NCBI RefSeq assembly: GCF_019320115.1
Contig: NC_089585.1
Coordinates: 143,857,769-143,921,768, forward strand
Origin: Miscanthus floridulus
Taxonomy: Eukaryota > Streptophyta > Magnoliopsida > Poales > Poaceae
Length of the DNA: 64,000 bases
Reading direction: 5' to 3'
Positions within the stretch are counted from its first letter, which is position 1. The number at the start of each line of letters is the position of its first letter. The notes under the pieces were generated by a model. The model was not told the DNA's origin. It saw only the letters and a list, made by a program, of their open reading frames with translations, and ran no database searches. This document shows, in pieces, positions 48,479 through 59,116 of the stretch. A program made the translations under genes and the position numbers.

Positions 48479-48947
48479 TGTGGGGGTATTAACCCCTATA
48501 CCCTTACGGCTAGGCTTGGGCCAGCCCGGATCAGGGGGTCCGGTCCACTGGAAGACGACGCATGGCCCGACCAACCTGTTCAGAGTCCCGCGCAAGGAGT
48601 CAAGGCAGATTTGGAGATCAAGCAAGATCCTGGTCGGTTAGAATATGAATCCTTATCCGGCCACCTATGGCAATTGTAACTGGCTAGGATTAGTTTCCAG
48701 ATCTATAACCCTGCCCCCGAACTATATAAGGCGGGTAGGGGACCCCTCTAAAAACATCTCTCATTGACATACAACAATACAATCAGTCACAGGACGTAGG
48801 TATTACGCCTTCTTGGCGGCCGAACCTAGATAAAACCTCGTGTCTGTCTTGCATCACCATCTTGTTTGTGGCTTGCGCATCTGTCTGTCGACAATCTACT
48901 TCCTTGGGCATACCCCTAGGTAGACTACCGACCATATTTCATCGATA
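48479..48947 (+). repeat. 3' LTR of gypsy element B
   Basis: A 469-bp LTR from tgtgggggtattaacccc to tttcatcgata (canonical CA end mutated to TA). TATA-like 'ctatataagg' lies at about 48722-48731. It is the same family as the LTR of element A but inverted relative to it, so the two form a 470-bp inverted repeat around a 2.9-kb centre. Confidence 0.88.
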
Positions 48948-49459
48948 ATGATCAGGACGACGTACAGGAGTTTCTGAATTTGGTGGTAGCGAGTCTTGAA
49001 ATAGGACAAGACCTCACTAACGAAGTACATGGGATGCTGTACTTTGAGGGTGTGTCCCTCTTCTTCCTGCTCTACCACTAGGGCGGCGCTGACCACTTGC
49101 GTGGTGGCCGCAATGTAGAGCAGGAGCGATTCTCCATCGGGCAGGGGAACCAGGATCAGGGCCTTCGTCAGGAGCTACTTGAACTTGTCAAGCGCCTCTT
49201 GGGCCTCGAGCGTCCACTCAAAATGGTCAGCTTTCTTCAGAAGCTGATAAAGGGGTAGACCTCATTCGTTGAGACACGAGATAAAATGGCTGAGCGCGGT
49301 GAGGCACCCTATAACTCATTGTACCCCCTTTATGTTCTGAATCAGGCCTATCCTCGTGATGGCCGAGGTCTTCTCTGGGTTAGCTTCGATAAAACCCAGC
49401 AGCATACCCCTCGGGACCCCAAAAACATATTTCTCAGGGTTGACTTTGATGCCATTTGC

Positions 49460-50690
49460 TCAGAGTTTCACGAAGGTCTGCTCTAGGTCGGCTACGACCT
49501 GGTCAGCCCATTTGGACTTAACCACGATGTCGTCTACGTAGGCCTTAACGGTTTGCTCAATGAGGTCTCTGAAACACTTAAGCATACAACGTTGATACGT
49601 AGCCCCCGCGTTTTTTAGATTGAACAACATTGTGACGTAGCAGAACGATTCAAATGGGGTGATGAAAGTCGTCGCGAGCTGGTTGGACTCTTTCATCGCG
49701 ATTTGATGGTACCCGGAGTACGCATCAAGGAAGCAAAGGGTTTTGCACCCTGAGGTCGAGTCGCCTACTTGGTCTATGCATGACAAAGGAAATGAATCCT
49801 TTGGACACGCTTTGTTGAGACCCGTGTAGTCATCACACATTCTCAATTTCCCACTCTTTTTTCTTATAAGAACGGGATTAGCTAACCACTCAGGGTGATA
49901 CACCCCCTTGATGAATCTGACCGCCAAAAGCTTCGCAATCTTCTCGTTGATGGCCCTGCGTTTCTCCTCGTCGAAGTGATGCAGGCGCTGCTTCATCGGC
50001 TTAGAGCTTGGCCTAATTTTCAAGGCGTGCTTGACGACTTCTCTCAGAATGTCTAGCATGTCCGAGGGTCTCCACGAAAAGATGTCTCTGTTGGTGCGAA
50101 GGAAGTCGACAAGCACGCTTTCCTATTTAGAGGAAAGCGTGGTGCCGATGCGCATCACTTTGCCCTCGGAGCTACTAGGGTCTAATGAGGACCTCCTTGG
50201 CGTCTTCCACAGGCTCGAAAGACCTGGCCAACCACTTGGGGTCGGGCACTTCTTCGATGATCTCCCTGATGGTAGCGAGATCTTTGGAGGCGACAATCGC
50301 CGCGTCGTGTTCGCAACACTCGACCTCACACTCATAGGCACGCTGGAAGCAGGTGCTAACGGTGATGACCCCGCGTGGACCTAGCATCTTCAACTTCAGA
50401 TAGGTGTAGTTGGGGATGGCCTTGAACTTCACGTAGCATGGACATCCTAGGATGGCGTGGTAGGTCCCGTGCAACCCGACCACCTCAAAGGTAAGGGTCT
50501 CAATCCTGTAATTTGTTAGATTCCCAAAGGTGACGGGCAGATCGATCTGCCTAAGTGGCATGACCTGCTTTTTAGGCACAATGCCGTGGAAAGGCACAAC
50601 GGTCGGCTGGATGCGCGACCGATCGATGCCCATGGCATTGAGCGTCTCAGCGTATATGATGTTGAGGCCGCTGCCTCCATCCATCAGCAC
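49460..50690 (-). pseudogene. Protease and reverse transcriptase of gypsy element C
   Basis: Protease-like segment 50690-50175 has LMDGGSGLNIIYAETL, where the usual DTG/DSG active site reads DGG, plus VGLHGTYHAILGCP. Reverse transcriptase 50116-49460 is open over 218 codons with ANPVLIRKKSGKLRMCDDY, FLDAYSGYHQIAM, ATTFITPFESFCYV and the catalytic YVDD box at 49529-49540. A stop at about 50130-50117 separates the two parts. RNase H tether pieces continue to 48960. Confidence 0.82.
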
Positions 50691-51039
50691 GTTGGTGAGC
50701 CACTTCGTACCGATGATTAGGTCGACACGAGTGGGTATCTTCCCGGCTGTGGGACACTTTTCGGGTGGTCGGTCCGATCAAAGGTGATGGCAAACTCCTA
50801 CCATCAGAGGAAGAAAGGCGTGGCTGGCTCGGTCGTATAGACCTCACAGAGTGCAAGCTTCTGACGGTGCTTGGAGTCATATGCCGCCGACCCTCCGAAG
50901 ATCATGAGGTAGCCATTCGGCATCGAAAAGCCACTATCCTTCCCCTCGGCGTCGTCGGCCGTCGGTTTGGGCTCCTTCCTATGCTCCCCCTTGTTGGAGC
51001 CACCGGACAGGAACTGCTTCATGAGCACATAGTCTTTTT

Positions 51040-52767
51040 ATAGGTGCTTGATGGGGAAGGCGTGGCTCAGGCATGGCCCTTCGAGCAGCTTCTCAAAGTG
51101 GTCTGGGGTACCCTCGGCGGGCTTTGGACCCCCCTTACGGTCGGCAGCGGCCACGAGTGAGCCCTCGCGCCACTGCTTGTTCTTCTTCTTGTTGGGGTGG
51201 TTGGAGGCGTCTTTGCCGATGTCCTCGTCCCTCTTCACCCTGCCCTTCGACCGCCTCCTTGTCCAAGGTGTGGCTGGTGGCGATGTCGAGGAGCTCCTTG
51301 GTGGTTCGTGGGCCCTTGCGTCCTAGCTTGTGAACCAGGAACTCGCAGGTGGTCCTGGACAGGAAGCCTCCTATAACATCGGCGTCGGTGACGTCGGGCA
51401 GCTCGTTGCACTGCCGGAGGAAGCGCCATATGTACTCTTGAAGAGTTTCCCTGGACTTTTGTTGGCAGTTTTTGAGATCCCACGGGTTTTCACGACGCGC
51501 GTAGGTGCCCTAAAAGTTTCCCACGAAAATCTCCTTTAGGTCCGCCCAACTTTGAATCCAGTTGGGCGGAAGGTGCTCCAACCATGTTCACGCCGAATCG
51601 GTCGGGAACAATGGAAGGTTGCGGATAATGAAACCATCACTATCCGCTCCACCGGCTTGGCAAGCAAGCCGATAATCCTCGAGCCACAGTCCGAGGTTCA
51701 TTTCTCCGGAGTATTTCAGGATGGTGGTCGGCGGTTGGTACCGCGGTGGGAAGGCGGTGTTGAGAATGTGTCAGCCGAAGGCCTGTGGCTCTGTCAGGTC
51801 AGGGCTCGAGCTCCGGTCCTCGCCGCTGTCGTAGCGTCCGCCGCGACGAGGGTGGTAGCCGTGGTCAGCTTCCTCTCTCTCGTTGCTTCATCCACGCCTA
51901 CGGGCATCCAGGGTGTTACGTGTGTCACGGTGGAGGCTAAGACGCTCATGCACCGGAGCTGCGGCACCCTCTGCCGCCACGCGGCGCCTGATGGACAGAC
52001 ACGTCCCTGACATGTCGTCTCAAGGGCGCATGCTGACTGGCGTTGAGCTCGCGTCGCCGAGACAGCGAGCTCTCCGTCTGCTGCACCGCCGCGCGCTCGA
52101 GCGGCGTGCGGATCTCATGATGGGTCCGACAATCCTCGGGTGTCGCGGGCTTTGGGAGCCCTCGGAGCAAGACCGCCGTGGCAGTGATGTTCTGGCTTGC
52201 CCGAGCGAAGTGTGGGAGGGCTCCATCGTCTTTGATGATCCTCCGGTTCACGTCGCGGGCCATGGCGCGCGTACGCCCACCGTCTCCGTGCCGCCCGATC
52301 TCTTGCTCGAGCTCCACGCACTCCTGCTCTAGCTGGAGTCACGCATCCTTGAGTTCCCTGTGCAGTGCCCTCAGCTGCTCCACCTGCAGGCGAGGTAGGG
52401 TCCCTGCGTCTCCCTCGACCTCGTCGTCGAGGTCATTTGGTGGGGTAGCCCCTCCCTCGTGGACGCTTTCGACGCGTCCCTCGGAGGTACCTGCCATAAA
52501 ACATTCTCGGGAGGGGTGATGGCTCCCCCTGCTAGAGTCAGAGTCGAAGGGTGACTCTGAATCTCCCATGAGAAGGTCGTGAAAAGATTCCGCGACATAT
52601 TCGGTCATCCCCACAAACTCGTCGTTCGTAGGGGATGGGTGCATGCGCTGCGCCACGAGGTGGCCAACGGTCACCGTAGCATTGCGTAGACCGAGCAGGA
52701 ACGCTGTCGGGGTGCTCCAGATGAGGTTTTCCAGGGAGAGCGGTTCCCCTCCGGCAAGCTGCGTCAT
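51040..52767 (-). pseudogene. gag of gypsy element C, broken
   Basis: The N-terminal acidic/serine-rich part (52767-52339) holds MTEYVAESFHDLLMGDSE. The gag domain (about 51720-51290) has WLEHLPPNWIQSWADLKEIF and LQEYIWRFLRQCNELPDV, with a stop between them. The C-terminal part (about 51290-51040) is Lys/Arg-rich. At least two stops or shifts are visible. Confidence 0.7.
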
Positions 52768-53104
52768 GACGTTGGCGAACTAGAAGGTGAGGCAGCGCAG
52801 GTCCTCCTAGGACGGTCGGGGTCCCAGGAAGGCATCGAGCTGGCGCTCTAGTCTCCCGTAATTGAAGCCGAGGAGCTGGTCGCTCCTGGGGGCGCGAACC
52901 TCTGGCACGTGCAGCTGCAACTCCTCCAGCGCCTCGACGATCGCGTCGAGGCCGACGGAGGCCTGCGGCAACTCTCCGTCGTGACGATGAAATCTAGGTT
53001 CTCGAAGCGCACATGCGTGCTCGGGATCCAGCTGATGCCGTGACTAGCCATCCGACACCTGATGTGGCCGTCGAGCGCAAAAAGCCCCTACCTGGCGCGT
53101 CAAC

Positions 53105-53634
53105 TGTCGGTTTTTCGGGTCACCGGCGAGTAAATTTGTATCTGCGTGTCTGACCCGGATGGTGTGCTCGGAGGACACAAGAATTTATACTGGTTCGGGC
53201 GGAATGTCCCTACGTCTAGTCTACTGCTGCTCATGTTACCGGCACTGGTTTGTAATAGGGGTTACAAACGAGCGAGAGAGGGAGAAGTTCCCAAGTCTCT
53301 GGTGAAAAAATCGAATGGAGTTGAGTCTTGCTGAGCTTGTTCAGCCATGTACTCGTTGCTGTCTCTCTTCTTGGGGCATTCTGCTTCCCCTTTTATATGT
53401 GGAGGGGAAGGTGCAGGTTACAGAGAGAAAGAAGGAGAAAAGCGAGGGAGAAGAAGGCCTCCAAGGCCGCCGGGTCCTTCTCCTTCATGCGGGTCCCGCC
53501 GACGCTGTAGATGGTGACGGGGGCGGCTCCACGTCAAGCTCTTATTCACCATTGGTGCCATGCCTCGGCGTCATCAGCTGATCGTGGCGTCCTCAGATAC
53601 CTTCTTCGGATATCCCTAATACCGATATCCGACA
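53105..53634 (-). repeat. 5' LTR of gypsy element C
   Basis: A 530-bp LTR. On the minus strand it starts TGTCGGATATCGGTATTAGG and ends CCGAAAAACCGACA, followed by the primer-binding region. No second copy is in the window. A TATA-like 'cttttatatg' lies near 53391-53400. Confidence 0.82.
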
Positions 53635-53880
53635 CCATGGATCTTCCCAGATTCTCAAGTTGCTGCCGTCCCCAATTCTCCAGAGCATACCTTGCTTCAT
53701 AACCTCTAAGCCTCTCAGTACACTCCGCCAGGTATACGACATCCCGGCCTTTGGTCTTGCCTCTAGCACTGAGGTGTTGGCGAAATATTTAGCTTTGAGT
53801 ACTCGGGCGCACAGGGAGTTAGGGAATTGCCAAAGCCTCCAGCATTGTTTAGCAAGCATTGATTTTATTGGATTCATTCA
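53635..53880 (-). pseudogene. L1-type LINE fragment (reverse transcriptase C-terminal zinc-finger region)
   Basis: On the minus strand the frame gives MLAKQCWRLWQFPNSLCARV, then SYTWRSVLRGLEVMKQGMLW and RIGDGSNLRIWEDPW. This is the conserved segment after the RT in plant L1 LINEs and in related nuclear non-LTR sequences. It stops abruptly at the LTR of element C (53634), so C probably inserted into an older LINE copy. Confidence 0.75.
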
Positions 53881-54326
53881 TTGTTCCATGTCATTCTAGA
53901 AAGCTATTGCTCATATTTGTGCATTATCTGGCAAAGGGTTTACCTGGTTATCATTGTTTAGTCATTATGAGAACTTATGTCATTCTGTGAGTACATTCCT
54001 TTTATACTAGAATTGTTTATATTGAAAGTTTGCTGGTAGGAGTGTTATTAGTAAAAAACTGCTTTGTGCTTGGAAATATAATGATTGCACTGTATTAGTT
54101 TTTTAATACTGCAAACTATTGGCATAAACAATCTTAAAACAACTCTTATTACAGCAGAGGTACATGATAGTAACATCTTATCTCAAGTGATCCTAAGTTG
54201 TGGTTGTTTTGACTTTGATATCTAGAGATACCGAGTTTCTTTCGTATTCCTGCTTATAATTGATGAAATGAACCTGAAAAGGCCGCTGTTCAAATTTTGC
54301 ATTATGACAAAACCTGCCCAATGCAG

Positions 54327-54578
54327 AATTTATGGAGTGCATGACGAAGCGAAGGACAAAGCTTTTGAGTTGGAGTTGAGCTGGATCTGTGATGAATCGA
54401 AGCGCCAGCATCAGAAGGTACTGTGGGACATTCATATGAAGAATGATCTCTGAATATTTTTCGACGTGAATTTATTGTAACTGTTTTTTGCTCACTTGTC
54501 ATACAGGTTCCAAATGAACTGTTGGAGCAGGCCAAGGCCGCTGCTCAGGCAGCTCTTGAGGAGATGGATGCTGACTAA
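54327..54578 (+). CDS. PAG1: 20S proteasome alpha subunit (PAG1 type), last two exons only
   Basis: Two exons in continuous phase, 54327-54417 and 54507-54578, with good acceptor (atgcag), donor (AAG|gtactg) and acceptor (atacag) sites. They encode the C-terminal 53 or so residues of a proteasome alpha subunit of the Arabidopsis PAG1 class, starting at [13 protein letters not shown] and ending with a stop after ALEEMDAD. The subunit is part of the outer ring of the 20S core. The other roughly 195 residues (N-terminal gate and core sandwich) are not found on either strand. Upstream lie 400 bases of apparent intron and then the retrotransposon cluster. Either the gene continues outside the window through a giant intron, or this is a truncated copy or a misjoin. 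Within the two exons the frame is undamaged. Confidence 0.88.
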
Positions 54579-56317
54579 GAAACACCATTGCTAGGCCCCA
54601 ACTTGTTTCATCTTTCGGTGCTTTTGAAACCTTTGATCCCTTTTGGGCTGAAGGGTGGACCTGGCAAAAAATTGTCAGATTTTTTTGAGGGGAAAATTGT
54701 CTGATTTTACTTTCAGTGCGATGTAAAATTTCATAGATGTACTTAATGAAACTTGGTTCAGTTCACCGGTTCATGGAAGTTTGCATCTAGACAGGGGATA
54801 TCAGGGCCGTGTTGTTTACATTCTGGTGGCGGCGCTTGCGTTTTCCATGAACTTGTCCTATGCCTGTTTTCATTCCTTGAGCACCACGAACACGAATTGC
54901 TTGCCTCTGTATCAGGTACGCGCCCTGAACTGCGTTTCTGCTCGAACCAGGAGCTGGGGACAGGAGTTCAGCTAGTTTTTGAGGTTTTAAACTCTGCTAT
55001 TTTCCGTATGGCTAGCAGACTAGTGTAAACGTGGCCCTTTGTTTTATTTGTGTATCGCATAGCTAGCACCAGGGCTTAGATTGGAATCATCAAAACAAAA
55101 TTTAGCCAACCCATTGAAGAAAGCGAAAGCGAACAAAGCACGAATGATTCAGGGTAAAGTAAGGTATATATCATGCAGGCCAGCAGGTGAATGGTAAAGT
55201 AACCCCTTCGCTTTCACTTCACTTACTGAGGAGGCAATCTTTAACAACCTTTTCAGTTAACATCTCCGGCACAATGTAACGAGTCGAAGTTATCGTTTGA
55301 GCATCTTCAAAAGCTCCTTGAAAATTACTCGGTAACCAATGATTATACTAAGTGAACAATATAAATACATAATTCTGTTTTTATCCTTTTCTAATACTTT
55401 CTAATAATTAGCTTCCTAAATATTGAAAAGGGGCGAAGAGGACGTTCAGACAGATGTCAAGCGCATATTTAGGAGTCGAGGAGATTTACTAGCTTAAGGA
55501 GTTTAGATATAAAACTGTTGGAGGCTTGTTTTTTCTTTTTGTTAGAAAATGAATTAGAGTAACTTCATATGCTTTCTATAATTAACTTGCTAAATCAATA
55601 AGTTTAGCAAGTTAAAAAAAGTAGCAACCACAAATTATTTTTCCCTCCAATAATTTTCTATATTAGCATTCTAAATGATTTTGTATTGGGAACTCTAAAC
55701 TATCTCTAACCAACCAAACTTTTTTTAATAATTTCTTTGACACTTATCATTTTCTCACCTGGAACCCTTTACTTTTTTTCTTAATTTACTCATGTGTCCA
55801 ATTTACGCTAATCTTCTAAGAAAAACTTGGGATATGGAGCGGATACGGAGTGTCTCTCAACTACATAAACTTACTAGTTAGAGAGAATACTTAACAAAAT
55901 TTTATTTTTAAGGAGCTTTTTACCAAACGGTTGGAGGAGACTTTTTTCTTTTTTGCTAAAAAAATTCAAAATAGAGAGTTTACAATACTCCTGGAGATGC
56001 TCTTATGGAGTCATTTTGAGAAGCTCTACAGATGAAGAAACAAAGAAAGAAATAACGAGAAAAATCGCACAAATTCTCTTCCTTATTAACGTTGTTTTTA
56101 AACAAAATCTATTACCAATATGGAATTTTTTTGCGGATCCCTCGTTGCAGGTTGCGCGTGCCTTAATTAACCCAGCCGATCAGCCAAAAATCGGCAATTG
56201 CTATTCTGGGCCAAGGCGAAAAGGGACAAGAGCAGGCGGCCAACCCAACGCCAACGCGGTCCAGCCAAGTCCAACCCAACCCACCCACCCACCGAGTCGG
56301 TCGCCGACGCCGACGCG
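54579..56317. other. Proteasome-gene 3' region and AT-rich intergenic sequence
   Basis: The first 200-450 bases are the likely 3' UTR. From about 55050 to 56150 the sequence is AT-rich without recognisable genes; near-repeats such as 'tggagatgctctt' suggest old MITE debris. From 56150 it turns GC-rich toward the Kazal-gene promoter. Confidence 0.5.
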
Positions 56318-56325
56318 TCGCCAAC

Positions 56326-57011
56326 TAAAGATGGCAACGGGGACCCGATACCCGATACCCGACGGGTATTTGATCTATTAGGGGACGGGGATGGGATCAT
56401 ATCTTTACCCGCGGGTATCTAGATGGGCAAGAATCCATACCCGATGGGTATAGCGGGTACGGGAACATTCCCTGTTTACCCGTCCCCGTTACCCGTTGGG
56501 GAACCCGACTATTTGAGCTATCATGCGAGTATTAGGCTTAAAGAAGCTCAACATAGGTATTTTGGTCCAAATCTGAACAGTCATATATATAGTTTGTGTG
56601 TTCCAGGAACCCTCGTTCAATTTTTCCTCACCATCTCCGTCAGCAGCACAAGCACGCATGTCTTACGAGCGCTCGTGCCCCTCGCTTCCTCAGTTCGGTC
56701 TCTCTGTCACCTTTGCTCGTCCTCCTCGCAACCTCGCTCCTTCTCCTCGGCATCTCCGAGACTCCGACACTTATACCCGGGTGAAGAAAAAACGTCTCCG
56801 ATTGCAAAGCTGCGACCCCAAGTGTCCTTGTTTATCGGGTATGCAGTACCCGTCGGGTATCTGTTACCCGACCGATACCCGACGGGTACGGGGATGGGCA
56901 AGAATCTATACCCGAGACAGTTAATGGGGATGGGGACGGGATAAATTTTCCGTAGCGGGGAAGAGAACGTTCCGGCGATACCCGACGGGTATATACCCGT
57001 TGCCATCCTTA
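56326..57011. mobile_element. Non-autonomous hAT (Ds-like) element
   Basis: A 686-bp insertion flanked by a perfect 8-bp duplication, tcgccaac (56318-56325 and 57012-57019), the hAT signature. Inverted ends are taaagatggcaacgggg and cccgttgccatcctta. Many copies of TACCCG/CGGGTA (for example gacccgatacccgatacccg at 56342) fill both subterminal regions and are absent from the middle (about 56520-56800), as expected for transposase-binding subterminal repeats. No transposase is encoded. It lies 163 bases upstream of the Kazal-type gene ATG. Confidence 0.9.
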
Positions 57012-57174
57012 TCGCCAACGGAAACTTCTCAAAGCGCCGACGGGTTCCACCGCGCCCGTAATTTCAAGGGAAACCGTCCCCACCGCCGCGGCCGCCTCCT
57101 CACGGACCCCGAAGGCCGCCGTGCCTCCCGCCCCGCCCCTCGCCGGCGCCCATCGGCCGCCGGCGACGCCCGGC

Positions 57175-57561
57175 ATGCCGCCCTCGCGCCTCGTCCACCT
57201 CATCCTCCTCGCCACGCTCTCGCTCCTCCTCGCGCAAACCCTAGCCTCCTCTTCCCCCACGCCCGCCGCCGCGGCGGCGGCGGAGTCCGGCGACCCCTGT
57301 GCGGCCGCCGTCGCGGACGGGGACGGCGACGTCACGCTGTGCCCGGTGCGGTGCTTCCGCCCGGACCCGGTTTGCGGCGCCGACGGGGTCACGTACTGGT
57401 GCGGCTGCCCCGAGGCGACCTGCGCGGGGGCCCGCGTGGCGCGCCGCGGCTACTGCGAGGTCGGCGCCGGCTCCGCGCCCGTCTCGGGCCAGGCGCTGCT
57501 GCTCGTCCACATCGTCTGGCTCTTCGTGCTCGGCGCCGCCGTCCTCCTCGGCTTCCTCTGA
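57175..57561 (+). CDS. Small secreted or membrane-anchored Kazal-type serine protease inhibitor-like protein
   Basis: A single-exon frame of 128 residues. The N-terminus is a clear signal peptide (SRLVHLILLATLSLLLAQTL, about 4-23) followed by an Ala/Pro/Ser linker. The central region (about 41-95) is Cys-rich with the Kazal-like core CPVRCFRPDPVCGADGVTYW followed by CGCPEATCAGARVARRGYC. Plants have few such proteins (Arabidopsis KPI-1 class). Family knowledge suggests an extracellular serine protease inhibitor, but plant Kazal domains are atypical. The C-terminus ends in a hydrophobic segment of about 20 residues (LLLVHIVWLFVLGAAVLLGF), suggesting a membrane or GPI anchor. The 57175 ATG is the first that gives a signal peptide; codons upstream in frame lack an ATG. 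The hAT insertion just upstream could affect its promoter. Confidence 0.82.
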   Translation: MPPSRLVHLILLATLSLLLAQTLASSSPTPAAAAAAESGDPCAAAVADGDGDVTLCPVRCFRPDPVCGADGVTYWCGCPEATCAGARVARRGYCEVGAGSAPVSGQALLLVHIVWLFVLGAAVLLGFL

Positions 57562-58703
57562 TGCGCCCCGCCCCTCCCGTTCCCGCAGGTGTATTCCCCT
57601 CCCCGTTATCATTGTGCCGATCTTCTGTTGGCTCTTGCCTTTTTGGTGTGCTGTTGAGGGCTGAGGAATGGTGATGTGACGATTTCGTTGTAATTTTGAG
57701 AGGATTCGTCTAGAGATGTAACTCAGTTCTTTCTCAGATCTGTTGGGTTCAGCTTTGATCTACATTTCGGAGCAGAGCTATGATGATTGGTTGCCAAATG
57801 TTGTAGGTTGAGATCATGTAAACAGTTGTAAATTCTTTGCTAGCAAATCGCATTGATCAGATTGTTGTTTTCCAGAAATTTGAGATTGACGGGAAATTGA
57901 ATTTGAACTGCGATTGTCATCTCAGAGAGCTGCATAAACTAAATAAATCTGAAACTTGCAGGAACCATTGCGTTGTTCTTCGGGCAATCCTTTTTTAAGG
58001 AACGATATTTCAAAAAAAAAAAAAAGATGCTATAATGCTTAAGTCAGTGGTCTTGCACATGAACATAATTCTGCATATCCCGCGGCCTTGTTGGGCAGCG
58101 ACAGCGTTTGGGCCAAATTTCCCCTACTTCCCAAAAATCGCCAACATAGGCGCTGACCCTTTCCAAACTTTCTCGATTTCTTTCAAGATTTCCCTATGGA
58201 TTTGCACCTGATAGGGGTGGTGGTGCCTGGAAATAGTACCACAGATGAAGCTGTGTATAAATAGTTGTGATATATCATAATTTTTTTGTGTGCATTTGTG
58301 TTCAGGATATTTTTGTAGTACTATTCTTGCTTTTGACGGGGTTCTGGTGCCCTCTTCGCTCCTCGTACCCTTCTCAAGCGGCGTTGGCTTAGATGATCAC
58401 CGTTCAACCACCCAGCACATGTGGATGGGGGTGGATTAGATGGCAGTCAAACAAGATCTTAGCTATTTAGGGGGTCCTAATCCAATCCACTTTTGAAAAT
58501 TAAATCTATTCCAACCCTGATTAGTAAAATCCCGCTCCAACCCTCGCCCTTTTTGAGGCCTAAGCCCTTAGGCTGATTCTACGTAGCGTTTGGTTAGGAG
58601 GTAAGTGGAGTGTTCTGTCTCCAACTCTAGAGACGAACAGTTTTGTCTAGTCGTTGGTTGAAGGATACGATAGTATCTCTGTTTTTTGTTCGGATTGGGG
58701 ATG

Positions 58704-58842
58704 AGGACTGTTCGGCTCGCTGAAACTTGACTGAAATTGACTAAAAAATACTGTTCTGGCTGAAATGTTGTGAGAGAAAAATACTGTTTCGGTTGAAAAA
58801 AGAAGCCGAACAAGCTGTATATAAGGTAAGCCGAACGGGGCC
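58704..58842. mobile_element. MITE (GTTCG-family, copy 7)
   Basis: Left end aggactgttcggctcgct, right end taagccgaacggggcca. The core includes 'ttgtgagagaaaaatactgt', the complement of copy 5, and 'tactgttctggctgaaatg'. An internal second 'aagccgaac' (58803) shows a small duplication at the right end. Confidence 0.72.
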
Positions 58843-59116
58843 ACCTGACGTATGGGTGTGAGGCAGAGTTCGCCCGCGCGGGACGCCTGCTCCTGCGCTT
58901 GAGTCTGAGCGAACGAACGCTTATCCCATGTGGGATGACGCTATCTCTGGAAAAAAAAAGAGGCCAATGGGACGTCTCCGACTCTTGACACCGCTTTTGA
59001 AATGGGATATCTCACTTAGGACGGGGGTTCGTTCGCTTGAATTTATCATTCAGCTTACAACAGTTTCAGCAGGCTTTAATGGCAGCCGAAACAGGCTCCT
59101 CAACCAAACACACTTA

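Larger units (their letters stand above)
45597..48947 (+). mobile_element. Ty3-gypsy retrotransposon B, plus strand, 3' part only
   Basis: On the plus strand it consists of an antisense extra ORF (about 45840-47270), a non-coding 3' region with recurrent CTCGGGGACT motifs, a polypurine-like tract (ggagctcggggac, 48462-48474) and the 3' LTR (48479-48947). Its gag-pol and 5' LTR are missing: the left end is cut by the LTR of element A. The right LTR end abuts the RNase H region of element C. Confidence 0.75.
48948..53634 (-). mobile_element. Ty3-gypsy retrotransposon C, minus strand, 5' LTR through part of RNase H
   Basis: On the minus strand: LTR (53634-53105), primer-binding region starting GTTGACGCGCCAGG, gag (about 52770-51040), protease (50690-50175), reverse transcriptase (50116-49460) and the RNase H tether down to about 48960. 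There it is cut by the LTR of element B. LTR and protein sequence differ from A, so C is another gypsy family. Integrase and 3' LTR are not in the window. Confidence 0.83.

Noticed and set aside
57121..57174. Upstream extension of the Kazal-type frame to 57121
   Set aside because: It would need a GTG start. Nuclear genes use ATG, and the ATG at 57175 yields a proper signal peptide.
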